Below are positions 18,339 to 26,327 of a stretch of DNA of 64,000 nt, piece by piece. Location of the stretch: NCBI RefSeq assembly GCF_014694455.1, contig NZ_JAAUWT010000009.1, positions 167,593 through 231,592 of the forward strand. The letters are read 5' to 3'. Both the position numbers and the translations under genes were made by a program. Each line of letters opens with the position of its first letter. The stretch's first letter is position 1. Origin of the DNA: Vibrio sp. S9_S30. GTDB lineage: Bacteria; Pseudomonadota; Gammaproteobacteria; Enterobacterales; Vibrionaceae. The notes under the pieces are model-generated. The model saw only the letters and a program-made list of their open reading frames with translations. It was not told the DNA's origin and ran no database searches.

Positions 18339-18360
18339 AAATATGTTCTTTAACATATTT
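18339..18360. promoter_or_regulatory. Probable TetR operator
   Basis: AAATATGTT-CTTT-AACATATTT is a perfect 9-bp inverted repeat with a 4-bp spacer. It lies in the 81-bp divergent gap between the TetR start (18328) and the small ORF (18410). Size and position fit a TetR-dimer site. Confidence 0.7.
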
Positions 18361-18409
18361 TATATGCTACCTAGTATCCCGTTTGCAGCAAGTTAATTGG
18401 GAGATAAAC

Positions 18410-18523
18410 GTGAGCAGTTATAAAGAGAAATGTCATTGCCAAAGAATACAAGTGTGTATCCAAGAGAAAGCTCACTGGGTAGTGGTTCCTACTGAAGTAC
18501 CTGTGTTTACGGGTAACAACTAA
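18410..18523 (+). CDS. Possible 37-residue Cys-containing small protein
   Basis: A GTG at 18410, preceded by GGGAG at seven bases, opens 37 codons ending in TAA at 18523. The peptide has a CHC motif (KCHCQ, residues 8-10), a third Cys at 16 and a hydrophobic WVVVP stretch, with no signal peptide. It lies directly upstream of the histidine phosphatase gene and would share its transcript under the TetR operator. No family is recognised. The strong binding site is the main support. Confidence 0.45.
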   Translation: MSSYKEKCHCQRIQVCIQEKAHWVVVPTEVPVFTGNN

Positions 18524-18536
18524 AGTGGAAAGTAGG

Positions 18537-19103
18537 ATGGAACAATTGAAAATAGTGATGGTTAGGCATGGAAAGCCGAGTTCGGCATCCAATGTTGTTG
18601 TGGATGCGTTAGGCTTTAAAAAATGGGTGCGTGATTATGATTTATCTGGTGTGGATACCAAAAGCGTGCCGACTACAGAGTTACAGTTGGAGATAGAAAA
18701 CAGTTACTCGGTAAGCAGCGATCTTAATCGAGCCTTGCATTCGGCTAGGCTTTGTACCCACAAAGAAGCCGATTGTGTTCTAAAGGAATTAAGGGAGTTT
18801 GACATTCCTTGTTTTGATTGGCCATTCAGGTTTTCCGTGAATAAGTGGTTATTATTTTCTCGCCTAAGTTGGTATATGAACATTGTGGGAAAGAGCGAAT
18901 CGAGACGTTCTGGTCAGAAACGGTTAACGAAAGCTGTCGATCTCATCGAAGAAAAATCACGAGAACAACCTAGCGTGGCAATATTTGGGCATGGGCTGGC
19001 GAACAGATTTGTCGCTGCGGAGCTAAAACGTCGTGGCTGGACATTGTTATCCAGTGGATCGGGTTATTGGGGAGTCACTCGGTTGGTTAAAGACTTGGAG
19101 TGA
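18537..19103 (+). CDS. Histidine phosphatase family protein
   Basis: A protein of about 188 residues with the phosphohistidine RHG motif (MVRHGKPS, near residue 10), the conserved Arg in SSDLNRALHSAR, and the second catalytic His in IFGHGLANRF near residue 146. A GTG at 18525 would add four residues; ATG 18537 has GGAAAG just upstream. The family covers phosphoglycerate mutase-like and phosphatase enzymes (CobC, SixA, phytases). The divergence and lack of metabolic neighbours leave the substrate open. It ends next to the convergent AraC gene. Confidence 0.85.
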   Translation: MEQLKIVMVRHGKPSSASNVVVDALGFKKWVRDYDLSGVDTKSVPTTELQLEIENSYSVSSDLNRALHSARLCTHKEADCVLKELREFDIPCFDWPFRFSVNKWLLFSRLSWYMNIVGKSESRRSGQKRLTKAVDLIEEKSREQPSVAIFGHGLANRFVAAELKRRGWTLLSSGSGYWGVTRLVKDLE

Positions 19104-19129
19104 ATTTGTTCGTGTTGGATTCAAGGCGT

Positions 19130-20164
19130 TTAACGCTTTGATGTTCTGAACGTTTGCGGTGTTCTTCCGGTCCAGTTTTTAAAGCCTCGTCTGAAATTGG
19201 TGGCGTCGCTGTAATCCAGCCGATGGGCAATTTCATCGACGGATAATTCGGTATGAATCAAATACTCTTTCGCCAATTCGCAGCGGACTTGGTTGAGCAG
19301 GGCTTGGAAGCCAGTGTCGTGTTTGGCTAAGTCTCGGCGAAGGGTTCTTGAAGAACAGCCAAAGTGGGCTGCGATGTCTTCTATAGAGGGAAAGCCCCCC
19401 GCACTCTGGTACAACATCGCCTTAATTTGATTCGTGAGTAAGTGAGGCGATTCCAGTGTATTCATGATGGCGTCACACGATTTAAGGCATGTCTTTAGCG
19501 TGTCAGAATGGTGCGACTTTAAAGGGCGTTGCAAGATGCTGGCATCAAATCGAAGCTCAAATTGAGTGCTATTGAAATGAGTTTGGCAACGGAATCGATC
19601 TTGATATTGATCGGCGTAGGTAGGCTCGGCATAAGGTAAGTGCAAATCAATAGTGTCCAGTTTAACGTTGGTCATTTCTTCAAATAAGGAGGCAATGGCA
19701 CTTAAAAAATATTCGGTACAAAATGGCAGCAGTTCCCCAATATCTAAGGTGTTTTTAATGCGAATACTCGCAATATCGTCGTCATTCGTCACTTTTACCG
19801 CAAAAACGGGACCATTCAATCTTAAGTATTTAAAGCCTGTTTTCACTGCCTCTTCAACGGATTGGCTGCTTAATATGGCGTAGCCGAGAACACCAAAGTG
19901 GCGAAATTTGGCGAGTTCCCCCAGCGTTAATCCGAGCCCATCATTGCCCCAAATGCGGTTCACTTTGCCAAACAGCACCAATTTATCGGAATACGTAATC
20001 TGGCATTGCGGGTTTTGCCAATCCAGCTTTTCCAGCCCAGTGCTTTTCAAGAGTGGAGTGGTGTTAATGCCGCGTTCGTTCAACACACTAAGTAACAAGG
20101 CAACATCCAGCGTGCCCAGTTGGTAGCGGTGATCAGTAGGAAAGTATTCGGCAATAATGGCCAT
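19130..20164 (-). CDS. AraC family transcriptional regulator with arabinose-binding-like N-terminal domain
   Basis: A 344-residue regulator of the OruR/ArgR-like AraC type. The N-terminal domain (about 20-220; LLKSTGLEKLDWQNP, GLGLTLGELAKFRHFGVLGYA) corresponds to the PF12625 Arabinose_bd domain. The C-terminal HTH_18 domain (about 245-344) shows IEDIAAHFGCSSRTLRRDLAKHDTGF and LSVDEIAHRLDYSDATNFRRGFKNWTG. The frame is open further upstream, but only the ATG at 20164 gives the normal family length. It is divergent from the DUF2804/hydroxylase pair, which it probably controls; such regulators often sit by lipid-metabolism genes. Confidence 0.92.
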   Translation of the reverse strand: MAIIAEYFPTDHRYQLGTLDVALLLSVLNERGINTTPLLKSTGLEKLDWQNPQCQITYSDKLVLFGKVNRIWGNDGLGLTLGELAKFRHFGVLGYAILSSQSVEEAVKTGFKYLRLNGPVFAVKVTNDDDIASIRIKNTLDIGELLPFCTEYFLSAIASLFEEMTNVKLDTIDLHLPYAEPTYADQYQDRFRCQTHFNSTQFELRFDASILQRPLKSHHSDTLKTCLKSCDAIMNTLESPHLLTNQIKAMLYQSAGGFPSIEDIAAHFGCSSRTLRRDLAKHDTGFQALLNQVRCELAKEYLIHTELSVDEIAHRLDYSDATNFRRGFKNWTGRTPQTFRTSKR

Positions 20165-20389
20165 TAGGATTGAACTTTGTTGTGTTTTCTTCAGTATACA
20201 CAAACAACGCTGCCATTTGGGAGTGTGCCTTTTCTTACATTGCCTCCTCGGAATAGTGAGGTTTGGTGGATTTAGACGATAGCACGCTGAAACTGTGAAG
20301 CGAATGTGGAACATGTCCGAAATTAACCTCCTATAAAAGGGCGTTTCCCGCCAAACTGTTAACAGTATGTAAACTATGCTGGTTTGAAA

Positions 20390-21418
20390 ATGATCGTAAC
20401 GCGCCTTGCACCTGAAACACTTATTGCCGCGAATGGTAAGCCTCAATATGGGCAGTTTGATGGCATACCCAAACAACTCGCAATCGAGGAGTTTGATTAC
20501 CGTAACACCATGGATAGAAAAGCGTCGGCGTTGAGGCGGTATTTCCACTATAAGCAGTTTCAGTTTGTCAGTGTGATTACCGATCGCTACGTTATTGGGG
20601 TAGCGATTGCAGATATTCGCTATCTAGGATCGGCGTTTTGTTATGTCTACGATATCGAGAAAAATGAACTGATAGAAAACAACTGGTTACGTCCATTGAA
20701 TTGTGGCTACGCAACGGCATCGTCGCCTTATACGAGCTTTGCTCACATAGCTTCTAAGCAGATTCAGTTCCATCTTTTTGAAGGCAGTTGGCAGGTAAAG
20801 CTGAACACCAAAAACATCAAAGCCGATTTAACCTTGTCTGCCCCCAGTGGAAGCTTACCCTTGGCGATGTGTACGCCTACGGGTTACACCGGTTGGACAT
20901 ACACCCAAAAACACAACGCGCTATCGGTTCAGGGATCCTTGGCGGTAGATGGTCAGTCAGTGCCTTTGGACTCTGCATTGGCAGGGTACGACTTTTCTGC
21001 AGGGTATATGCGGCGTGAAACCAGTTGGCGTTGGGCAAGTATCAATGCTTGTTTGGGTGAAGCCACTTTCGGTTTAAACCTCGCGGCAGGGGTGAATGAA
21101 ACGGGAAGCTGCGAAAATGTGTTGTGGCGAAACGGCGAGAGGCATTTTCTTTCGAATGTGCATTTTGAGTTTGACCGCGATAGTTCTGATCAAGACAACA
21201 TCGACCAACATTGGCGAGTTTTCTCTGAAGATGGCTGTGTGGATTTGGTTTTTAAACCATTAAACAAACGCAGCGAGAAGCTGGATCTTTGGCTACTAAA
21301 AAGCAATTTTAGGCAGTTTGTTGGGCAATTTTCTGGATCTATTAAAGATAATCACGGGCAAGTGCATCATCTCGATGAGGTACTTGGATTAACGGAAGAC
21401 CATTTCGCGCGCTGGTAG
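20390..21418 (+). CDS. DUF2804 domain-containing protein
   Basis: A 342-residue protein matching the DUF2804 family in length and layout: YGQFDGIPKQLAIEEFDYRN at the start, DRYVIGVAIADIRYLGSAFCYVYD, then alternating beta strands and W/G-rich segments such as GYDFSAGYMRRETSWRWASI. No signal peptide or catalytic motif is obvious. A TTG two codons earlier is a less likely start. It is followed 33 bases later by the hydroxylase gene and is divergent from an AraC regulator. A lipid-related role is only an inference from these neighbours. Confidence 0.85.
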   Translation: MIVTRLAPETLIAANGKPQYGQFDGIPKQLAIEEFDYRNTMDRKASALRRYFHYKQFQFVSVITDRYVIGVAIADIRYLGSAFCYVYDIEKNELIENNWLRPLNCGYATASSPYTSFAHIASKQIQFHLFEGSWQVKLNTKNIKADLTLSAPSGSLPLAMCTPTGYTGWTYTQKHNALSVQGSLAVDGQSVPLDSALAGYDFSAGYMRRETSWRWASINACLGEATFGLNLAAGVNETGSCENVLWRNGERHFLSNVHFEFDRDSSDQDNIDQHWRVFSEDGCVDLVFKPLNKRSEKLDLWLLKSNFRQFVGQFSGSIKDNHGQVHHLDEVLGLTEDHFARW

Positions 21419-21451
21419 GTTCGATGTGCTAGTGCAGATAAGGACGAACTC

Positions 21452-22369
21452 ATGGACATAGACTCCCTTATTCACCATCCAGAATGGTTGCTTATCGCAT
21501 TAGCGCCTTTGTTTATTGTCTGTATTTTGGTGGAATATGTTATCGGTCAGAAAAAAGGAAAGTTACCAGACAATGCGGCCTATAAACTCCCGGAAGTCGC
21601 CTGCAATGTTGCCCTTGCGGGGATGCACCAGTTTGCCGACTTGCTGACCGGGTTAATGGTGGCTCAGCTTTACTTGTGGCTGTTTGGTTGGCGTTTACTG
21701 GATATTGAAATGGGGTTAGCGAGCTTTCTGGTATTAGCGGTATTGCAGGACTTTTGTTATTACTGGTTTCACCGAGCAAGCCACCGAATTCGATGGATGT
21801 GGGCAGCGCATGTGGCACACCACAGTTCGGAGCGGATGAATTTCAGTACGGCTTTTCGACAAAGCTTTATGTACCCTTTAGCCGGAATGTGGGTATTTTG
21901 GTTGCCATTAGTGATCATCGGGTTTGATCCTAAGTGGGTGGTGTTTGTGGTGTTGTTAAACTTAGGCTTACAGTTCTTTGTTCATACGCAATGGGTACGT
22001 ACGCTCGGCATATTGGAGTCTGTATTTAATACGCCATCGCATCACCGTGTGCATCATGGTCGAAACCCGCAATATATTGATAAAAACTATGCGGGTGTAT
22101 TGATCATCTGGGATAAGCTGTTCGGCACTTTTGAGCCTGAAGTTGAAACGGTGCGCTATGGTATTTCTAAACCCGTAAACAGCTTTAATCCGCTGGTGGT
22201 GACGTTTCATGAATGGCGAGACATGTTTAAAGAAGCCAGCCAAAAAGACCTGTCGGTACAGCAACGTTTCAAGGCGTTATTTTCTCCGCCGAGCGATACG
22301 CCCATCGCGTCGGCAAAGAGAGCAGAGCCAAAGAAAGCAGAGTCAAAGAAACAACGTGCAGAGCATTAG
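21452..22369 (+). CDS. Fatty acid hydroxylase/sterol desaturase family protein
   Basis: A 305-residue integral membrane di-iron enzyme. The His clusters are H107-xxx-H111 (HRASH), H120-xx-HH124 (HVAHH) and HH198-xx-HH202 (HHRVHH), plus H178, which together make the eight-His iron site of the family. About four to five hydrophobic helices flank them. The last 30 residues are a Lys/Glu/Ala-rich tail (AKRAEPKKAESKK). It likely hydroxylates or desaturates a membrane lipid. It is co-transcribed with the DUF2804 gene. Confidence 0.92.
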   Translation: MDIDSLIHHPEWLLIALAPLFIVCILVEYVIGQKKGKLPDNAAYKLPEVACNVALAGMHQFADLLTGLMVAQLYLWLFGWRLLDIEMGLASFLVLAVLQDFCYYWFHRASHRIRWMWAAHVAHHSSERMNFSTAFRQSFMYPLAGMWVFWLPLVIIGFDPKWVVFVVLLNLGLQFFVHTQWVRTLGILESVFNTPSHHRVHHGRNPQYIDKNYAGVLIIWDKLFGTFEPEVETVRYGISKPVNSFNPLVVTFHEWRDMFKEASQKDLSVQQRFKALFSPPSDTPIASAKRAEPKKAESKKQRAEH

Positions 22370-22402
22370 CTCGCTTGCGCTCAGGTGACCCCACACTTTA
22401 GG

Positions 22403-23782
22403 CTACTTCGGATCTTGCTTGGTGACGGTTGATTGTTGTCCTGTATCTTTCACCTGATACCCTTGCGCCCAGATCTGGTTTCGAATAGCGTCTGCCTCTT
22501 CATATTTCCCCTGTTTTTTAAGTATTGTGCGCTTTTCTGCCAGCTCTAGAATGTGTTTGGGTATGGCGACTTCTTCCACTTTGTCTATGTCAATGCCGAA
22601 GATTTGGTCGAAATACAGCAACGTGGCTTTCTTGTCGCTACGCGAGATTGAGCTATCTAATACCTCCCATACCAGAGCCAATGCCTTCGGCATATTTAAG
22701 TCACGGTTGATGTGCTCAAACAATGCGTTTTTGAATGACTCGTCGACGTGACCACCCTCAGGTAAAGCGGCGACTTTTGCTCTCAATCGATTGAGGGCTT
22801 TTTGCGCGCCTTTCAAACTGTCCCAAGTGAAGCTTAAATGGCTACGATAGTGGCTAGTGAGTGCCAAATATCGGTAAGCCAATGGATCAAACCCTTGCTC
22901 TAGCAAGCTCTCTAAACGCAGAGATTTTCCGGATTTGGAAATCTTCTCGTTGTCTATTTTTAGAAAGTAACCGTGTAGCCAAAAGTTGGCTTGAACGTGA
23001 CCATTTTTCGCTTGGCATTGGGCGATTTCATTGGTGTGATGAACGGGGATATGGTCTTCCCCGCCAATATGAATGTCGAACACTTCACCTAGATATTTCT
23101 CTGCCATGGCAGAGCACTCAATATGCCAACCTGGAAAGCCTCTTCCCCATGGGCTTTCCCACTCCATTTGTCTTTGTTTGTTTCCGCTGAATTTCCATAG
23201 TGCAAAGTCGGTCGGTCGCTTCTTTTCTCCCATATCCACTCGGATACCGGCTTCTAAACCTTGTTTATCCAGCTTTGCCAGTTTGCCGTAATCAGGCAAC
23301 TTGTTTGTATCGAAATAGACACCATCGCCAGTTTGATAGGTGAACCCTTTTTCTTCCAGAGTTTGAATGAAGGCTATTTGCTCTTGGATGTGCTCGGTTG
23401 CTCGGCAAGTAGTGGAAGGGGCAAGAATGTTCAACCGTTTAAAATCTTGAAAGAAGGCGTCTTCGAAATAGGTCGCAATGTCCCAAGCAGACTTTTGTTG
23501 CTTGCGAGCCCCTTTCTCCATTTTGTCTTCCCCCGTGTCTCCATCCGACACCAAATGACCGACGTCGGTAATATTCATGACGTGGTGAACATCGTACCCA
23601 TTGATGTAGAGCACGCGGCGCAGTACATCCACAAACAAATACGTGCGCAAGTTACCTACATGGGCGTAGTCGTATACCGTTGGACCACAGGCGTACAGCC
23701 CAACTTTTTTTTGCTCGATGCTGGTAAAAGGCATGAGCTCCCTGTTCATAGTGTTAAACAATTCCAGTGTTGGCTGAGCCAT
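22403..23782 (-). CDS. cysS: Cysteinyl-tRNA synthetase, atypical subtype
   Basis: A 459-residue class I synthetase that charges tRNA-Cys with cysteine. Zinc ligand Cys32 is in YACGPTVYD, the HIGH equivalent is HVGN (residues 41-44), HIECSAM holds the second zinc Cys, [15 protein letters not shown] completes the site, and KISKSGK is the KMSKS loop. The N-terminal block [24 protein letters not shown] differs from the enterobacterial CysRS form (NITDIDDKI) and resembles versions seen in other phyla, so this may be a paralogue or transferred gene. AAGGA lies eight bases before the ATG. The 240-base leader carries a Cys-codon attenuator (23839-24021). Confidence 0.95.
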   Translation of the reverse strand: MAQPTLELFNTMNRELMPFTSIEQKKVGLYACGPTVYDYAHVGNLRTYLFVDVLRRVLYINGYDVHHVMNITDVGHLVSDGDTGEDKMEKGARKQQKSAWDIATYFEDAFFQDFKRLNILAPSTTCRATEHIQEQIAFIQTLEEKGFTYQTGDGVYFDTNKLPDYGKLAKLDKQGLEAGIRVDMGEKKRPTDFALWKFSGNKQRQMEWESPWGRGFPGWHIECSAMAEKYLGEVFDIHIGGEDHIPVHHTNEIAQCQAKNGHVQANFWLHGYFLKIDNEKISKSGKSLRLESLLEQGFDPLAYRYLALTSHYRSHLSFTWDSLKGAQKALNRLRAKVAALPEGGHVDESFKNALFEHINRDLNMPKALALVWEVLDSSISRSDKKATLLYFDQIFGIDIDKVEEVAIPKHILELAEKRTILKKQGKYEEADAIRNQIWAQGYQVKDTGQQSTVTKQDPK

Positions 23783-23838
23783 AATTCAATCCTTGTGTCG
23801 GGTTTTATTAGTACAGACCCTAATAAATAAACAAATGC

Positions 23839-23871
23839 AAAAAGGCCGTAGATGGAATCATCTACGGCCTT
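23839..23871 (-). terminator. Attenuator terminator (regions 3:4) in the cysS leader
   Basis: On the minus strand AAGGCCGTAGATG-ATTC-CATCTACGGCCTT is a perfect 13-bp stem with a 4-base loop, running directly into TTTTTGC. It lies 57 bases before the cysS start codon and reads toward cysS, so it would stop transcription ahead of the gene unless prevented. Confidence 0.93.
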
Positions 23872-23904
23872 GGAATTCGTGGGAGTCTTTTTTGTATCAA
23901 CGGG

Positions 23905-24021
23905 TTATTGGTGGTACCCCGTTTTTAGTGATGACTCGGTGGCAAATACGCGAAAGCGGCCGTAGATGAAAGATCTACAGCAACAACAAGATTGGTGAGC
24001 CATCGCGAATATTGAAGTCAT
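23905..24021 (-). CDS. cysS leader peptide with four consecutive Cys codons
   Basis: A short frame ends in TAA at 23905. Starting from ATG 24003 it gives 32 residues, MAHQSCCCCRSF and onwards; an in-frame ATG at 24021 would add six. The Cys codons are TGT TGT TGC TGT at 23977-23988. Neither ATG has a good Shine-Dalgarno. A possible promoter (TTGCAA, 17 bp, TAACTT) would start the transcript close to the ATG at 24021, which could make it nearly leaderless; this is speculative. The stop is 33 bases before the terminator stem, as expected for an attenuation peptide. Confidence 0.82.
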   Translation of the reverse strand: MTSIFAMAHQSCCCCRSFIYGRFRVFATESSLKTGYHQ

Positions 24022-24074
24022 GCGGTTAAGTTAATCGAGATGAGGCAGAATTGCAATGCGTAGGGGGATTGCAA

Positions 24075-24117
24075 AAAACACTTAATATTGATCTTAGATG
24101 ACGATATTAAGTGTTTT
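24075..24117 (-). terminator. Terminator of the deiminase-like gene
   Basis: AAAACACTTAATAT and ATATTAAGTGTTTT are perfect 14-bp arms around a 15-base loop, followed by T on the minus strand. It lies just past the stop at 24144 and upstream of the cysS leader, so cysS is a separate transcript. Confidence 0.9.
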
Positions 24118-24143
24118 AATTTTTGAGACTTTAATTCTTTCTT

Positions 24144-25961
24144 TTATTCAAAATGAATCGTTACACAATCCAGTCCGCCGGATCCACGAAGCAGAGCTTC
24201 AGCTTGGTTATGCGTTTTATGTGTGCTAATGGTTGCAGGGGCATGCCCTACGAAATAAACCGAAATTTCTGGAACAATATTTTTAAGCCAATCGGCAAAA
24301 GCGTTATTCAGCGATGGAATGCTGGATGCATTAGTCACATAGAATTTGGAATTTCCATGCCCCATTATACCATTTAGCCAATTAACCTTTCGTTGACCAA
24401 TATCAAACTCACCAATTGCTTTGATTGGAGTAAGACCAGCATCGATAAGTTGCTGATGGATCATTTGGTATATATCCGCATAATATGCAGCTTTTGTCTG
24501 TAATTGAGTGACGGTATCTTGCAACTCTGTGCGATCTGCATCGCTGATGGCAGTGTCATTTTGAATCACGTTTTCAACAAACTGCTTACTCTGTTCATAA
24601 TCATTGATGAGCACTTTACCGTTCTCGAGCGGGCGAAGGTGCATATCAATATGGAATCCTGGCTGAGTCAGAATGACTAAGTTTTCGCGGGTGACACCCA
24701 GCTCCTCTGCCATTTTATTGTTAACAATCTCCATCATTGCCATAAATCGGCGTGCTTGTATGCTAGCCTCAGCGTCTGTTAGTCCAGTTCGAATGTAACC
24801 ACCGGCTTCTAGCATAGCTGCATAGTGCTTCTCTTTAATTCGATCCGTGGGCAGCGTCTCAAGCATGGTATCGATCAGGGAGAAATCAAACTCGGGTGTT
24901 TGATTTGCTGCAGTGACTAAATAACCATAAGCCGTATTTAAATGGTAATCTAAATCAAAGCCCTCAGGCAATGGAGCGCCATGGAGTTCTTCATAGCGAT
25001 TTATAATTTTGGCTTTGACATGACTCACATCCATATTGATTGTCGCCGCTTTAACTTGATCATAAGGGGCACTCATAATCTCAGACTTCGCTACCATGAG
25101 CTTCGCAAAATGAAGTTGCTCTTCCAGTGTACTGCCCACGGGTAATAGATTGGCTGCTTCTAACAAAAGTCTATCTATTTCTGGGTCATTGTTTAACTGA
25201 AAATACAGGCCCTTAAATGTGTGTGGGATGATGGAAAGAGAGTATTCTCCTGCTTGTTCTTTTTGCTGTCTTTTTGCCTCAATGCGCTCTTTACTAAACC
25301 GTGTGTGACGTAACGCTGTTTGCAGTACCGCATCTCGTCCAACAAGAGCATATAGTGTGCCATTTTCACGTTTACCAGTAAGCATGTTGCCGCCATCAAT
25401 AATCGAGAACGTTTTGATAAGCTCTGCTCCGGAGCTTTTAGCGTAAGAGTCCGCTTGTGATAGTGAGTACGGTTTGACTCCCTGCGAAGTCTTGATACCT
25501 AAACTATGGTGACCTTCAATTGTTGCTATTGGTGACTTCCCTGCGGCCACCACAAACGCAAAAAATGGGTCTTTCCTGTCCCCAAGTGATTTCTTAGGTC
25601 GAAATATTTTAGTTCCATCTCTCGAAGACCACATGTTGTCTTCCGCCCATAAACGCATATTATCGTTAATCTCAACCATAAATCCTTGTTGTGCACCAAC
25701 ATCGCGTAGCTCTGCTTCGAGCTCGGGTTCAATCGAGTAATGCTTTGGGAGTAAAATTGTGCGGACTTTGTTTGATAAGTCATCGCTGGTTAGCTCAACA
25801 TTGGATTGCGACTGTTTCACATTATTAGCATTAATAGACCCAGTATGAACAGAAGGATATTCATTGCTTGATTCTCCCGGATAAATGATGGCTTGGTTGG
25901 CCATTACGTTACCGGATATCACTAGAGCACTAATAATGAGTGCGAGCTGTTTTTTTTTCAC
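24144..25961 (-). CDS. Secreted peptidylarginine/agmatine-deiminase-like protein (guanidino-modifying fold)
   Basis: A 605-residue protein starting at GTG 25961, preceded by AAGGA at about eight bases, with a Lys-rich signal peptide ending NVMA (1-21). The body fits the guanidino-group-modifying (GME) superfamily: W105-A-E107-D108 (LWAEDN), D189-GGN (IIDGGN), H437-x-D439 (GFHIDMHLRP) and a terminal C599 (GGLDCVTI). These correspond to the Asp, His-Asp and Cys set of peptidylarginine deiminases and agmatine deiminases. About 200 helical residues (225-425) are inserted between the second and third motifs. The likely role is a secreted hydrolase acting on guanidino groups of proteins or peptides. 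Activity is inferred from motifs only, and another GME reaction is possible. Confidence 0.72.
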   Translation of the reverse strand: MKKKQLALIISALVISGNVMANQAIIYPGESSNEYPSVHTGSINANNVKQSQSNVELTSDDLSNKVRTILLPKHYSIEPELEAELRDVGAQQGFMVEINDNMRLWAEDNMWSSRDGTKIFRPKKSLGDRKDPFFAFVVAAGKSPIATIEGHHSLGIKTSQGVKPYSLSQADSYAKSSGAELIKTFSIIDGGNMLTGKRENGTLYALVGRDAVLQTALRHTRFSKERIEAKRQQKEQAGEYSLSIIPHTFKGLYFQLNNDPEIDRLLLEAANLLPVGSTLEEQLHFAKLMVAKSEIMSAPYDQVKAATINMDVSHVKAKIINRYEELHGAPLPEGFDLDYHLNTAYGYLVTAANQTPEFDFSLIDTMLETLPTDRIKEKHYAAMLEAGGYIRTGLTDAEASIQARRFMAMMEIVNNKMAEELGVTRENLVILTQPGFHIDMHLRPLENGKVLINDYEQSKQFVENVIQNDTAISDADRTELQDTVTQLQTKAAYYADIYQMIHQQLIDAGLTPIKAIGEFDIGQRKVNWLNGIMGHGNSKFYVTNASSIPSLNNAFADWLKNIVPEISVYFVGHAPATISTHKTHNQAEALLRGSGGLDCVTIHFE

Positions 25962-26327
25962 GAGAATGTCCTTTTTTCCATAGAATTCAAAAAGTTTCTC
26001 ATTCCTAACACAGCAAAAGAGCATTCCTGAATATTTTATAAAATAATCCTTTTTTAAAAGGAAGTAAGGTCACTCTCTGACATTTTTCTGACATCTTTCT
26101 GGCATTGATGATTTATCAGCCTATTGATTTAAATAGACTTTATCGAGGGTCAGTATGAATCTTAGTCTTAAGGTGCAGTATAGGTACAGGGTCGTTGGGA
26201 GATACGGTATTGGGAGGAAATGAATAACCACAAGATCCGGTGAAAGTCTGAGCGAGAAGTGACTGACTGTAACCATGAAAGCCGGAGTCATGGCTCCGGC
26301 TATGATTGGAATGGCACTTTACATGCG
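25962..26327. other. Intergenic region with a riboswitch-like stretch
   Basis: This holds the promoter side of the deiminase gene and, at 26157-26302 on the plus strand, a sequence with several cobalamin-riboswitch-like blocks: CCGGTGAAAGTC, GACTGTAACC and AGCCGGAGTCATGGC (like the B12 box). No plus-strand gene follows. The hairpin AGCCGGAG-TCATGG-CTCCGGCT (26280-26301) may simply terminate the protease gene ending at 26328. Confidence 0.3.

Larger units (their letters stand above)
23839..24021 (-). promoter_or_regulatory. Ribosome-mediated Cys attenuator controlling cysS
   Basis: Four segments can pair in the classical nested way. Region 1 is GCTGTAGAT (23973-23981), overlapping the third and fourth Cys codons. 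Region 2 is CATCTACGGCC (23958-23968). Region 3 is GGCCGTAGATG (23859-23869). Region 4 is CATCTACGGCC (23844-23854). Pairing 1:2 gives about 9 bp with one G-U, 2:3 gives 11 bp (antiterminator), and 3:4 gives 13 bp followed by T5 (terminator). A ribosome stalled at the Cys codons for lack of Cys-tRNA would cover region 1, free region 2 for region 3, and let transcription reach cysS. The pairing is seen in sequence; the mechanism is inferred by analogy with his, leu and trp leaders. Confidence 0.88.

Noticed and set aside
20165..20548. N-terminal extension of the AraC regulator frame
   Set aside because: The open frame upstream of 20164 would add 128 residues with no domain similarity and would cover the divergent promoter. 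The 344-residue form matches the family.
23908..23922. T-box-like GGTGGTACCCCG on the plus strand near cysS
   Set aside because: It resembles the conserved T-box sequence, but it is on the strand opposite to cysS and is simply the complement of the last leader-peptide codons. No plus-strand gene follows, and T-boxes are not expected in this group.
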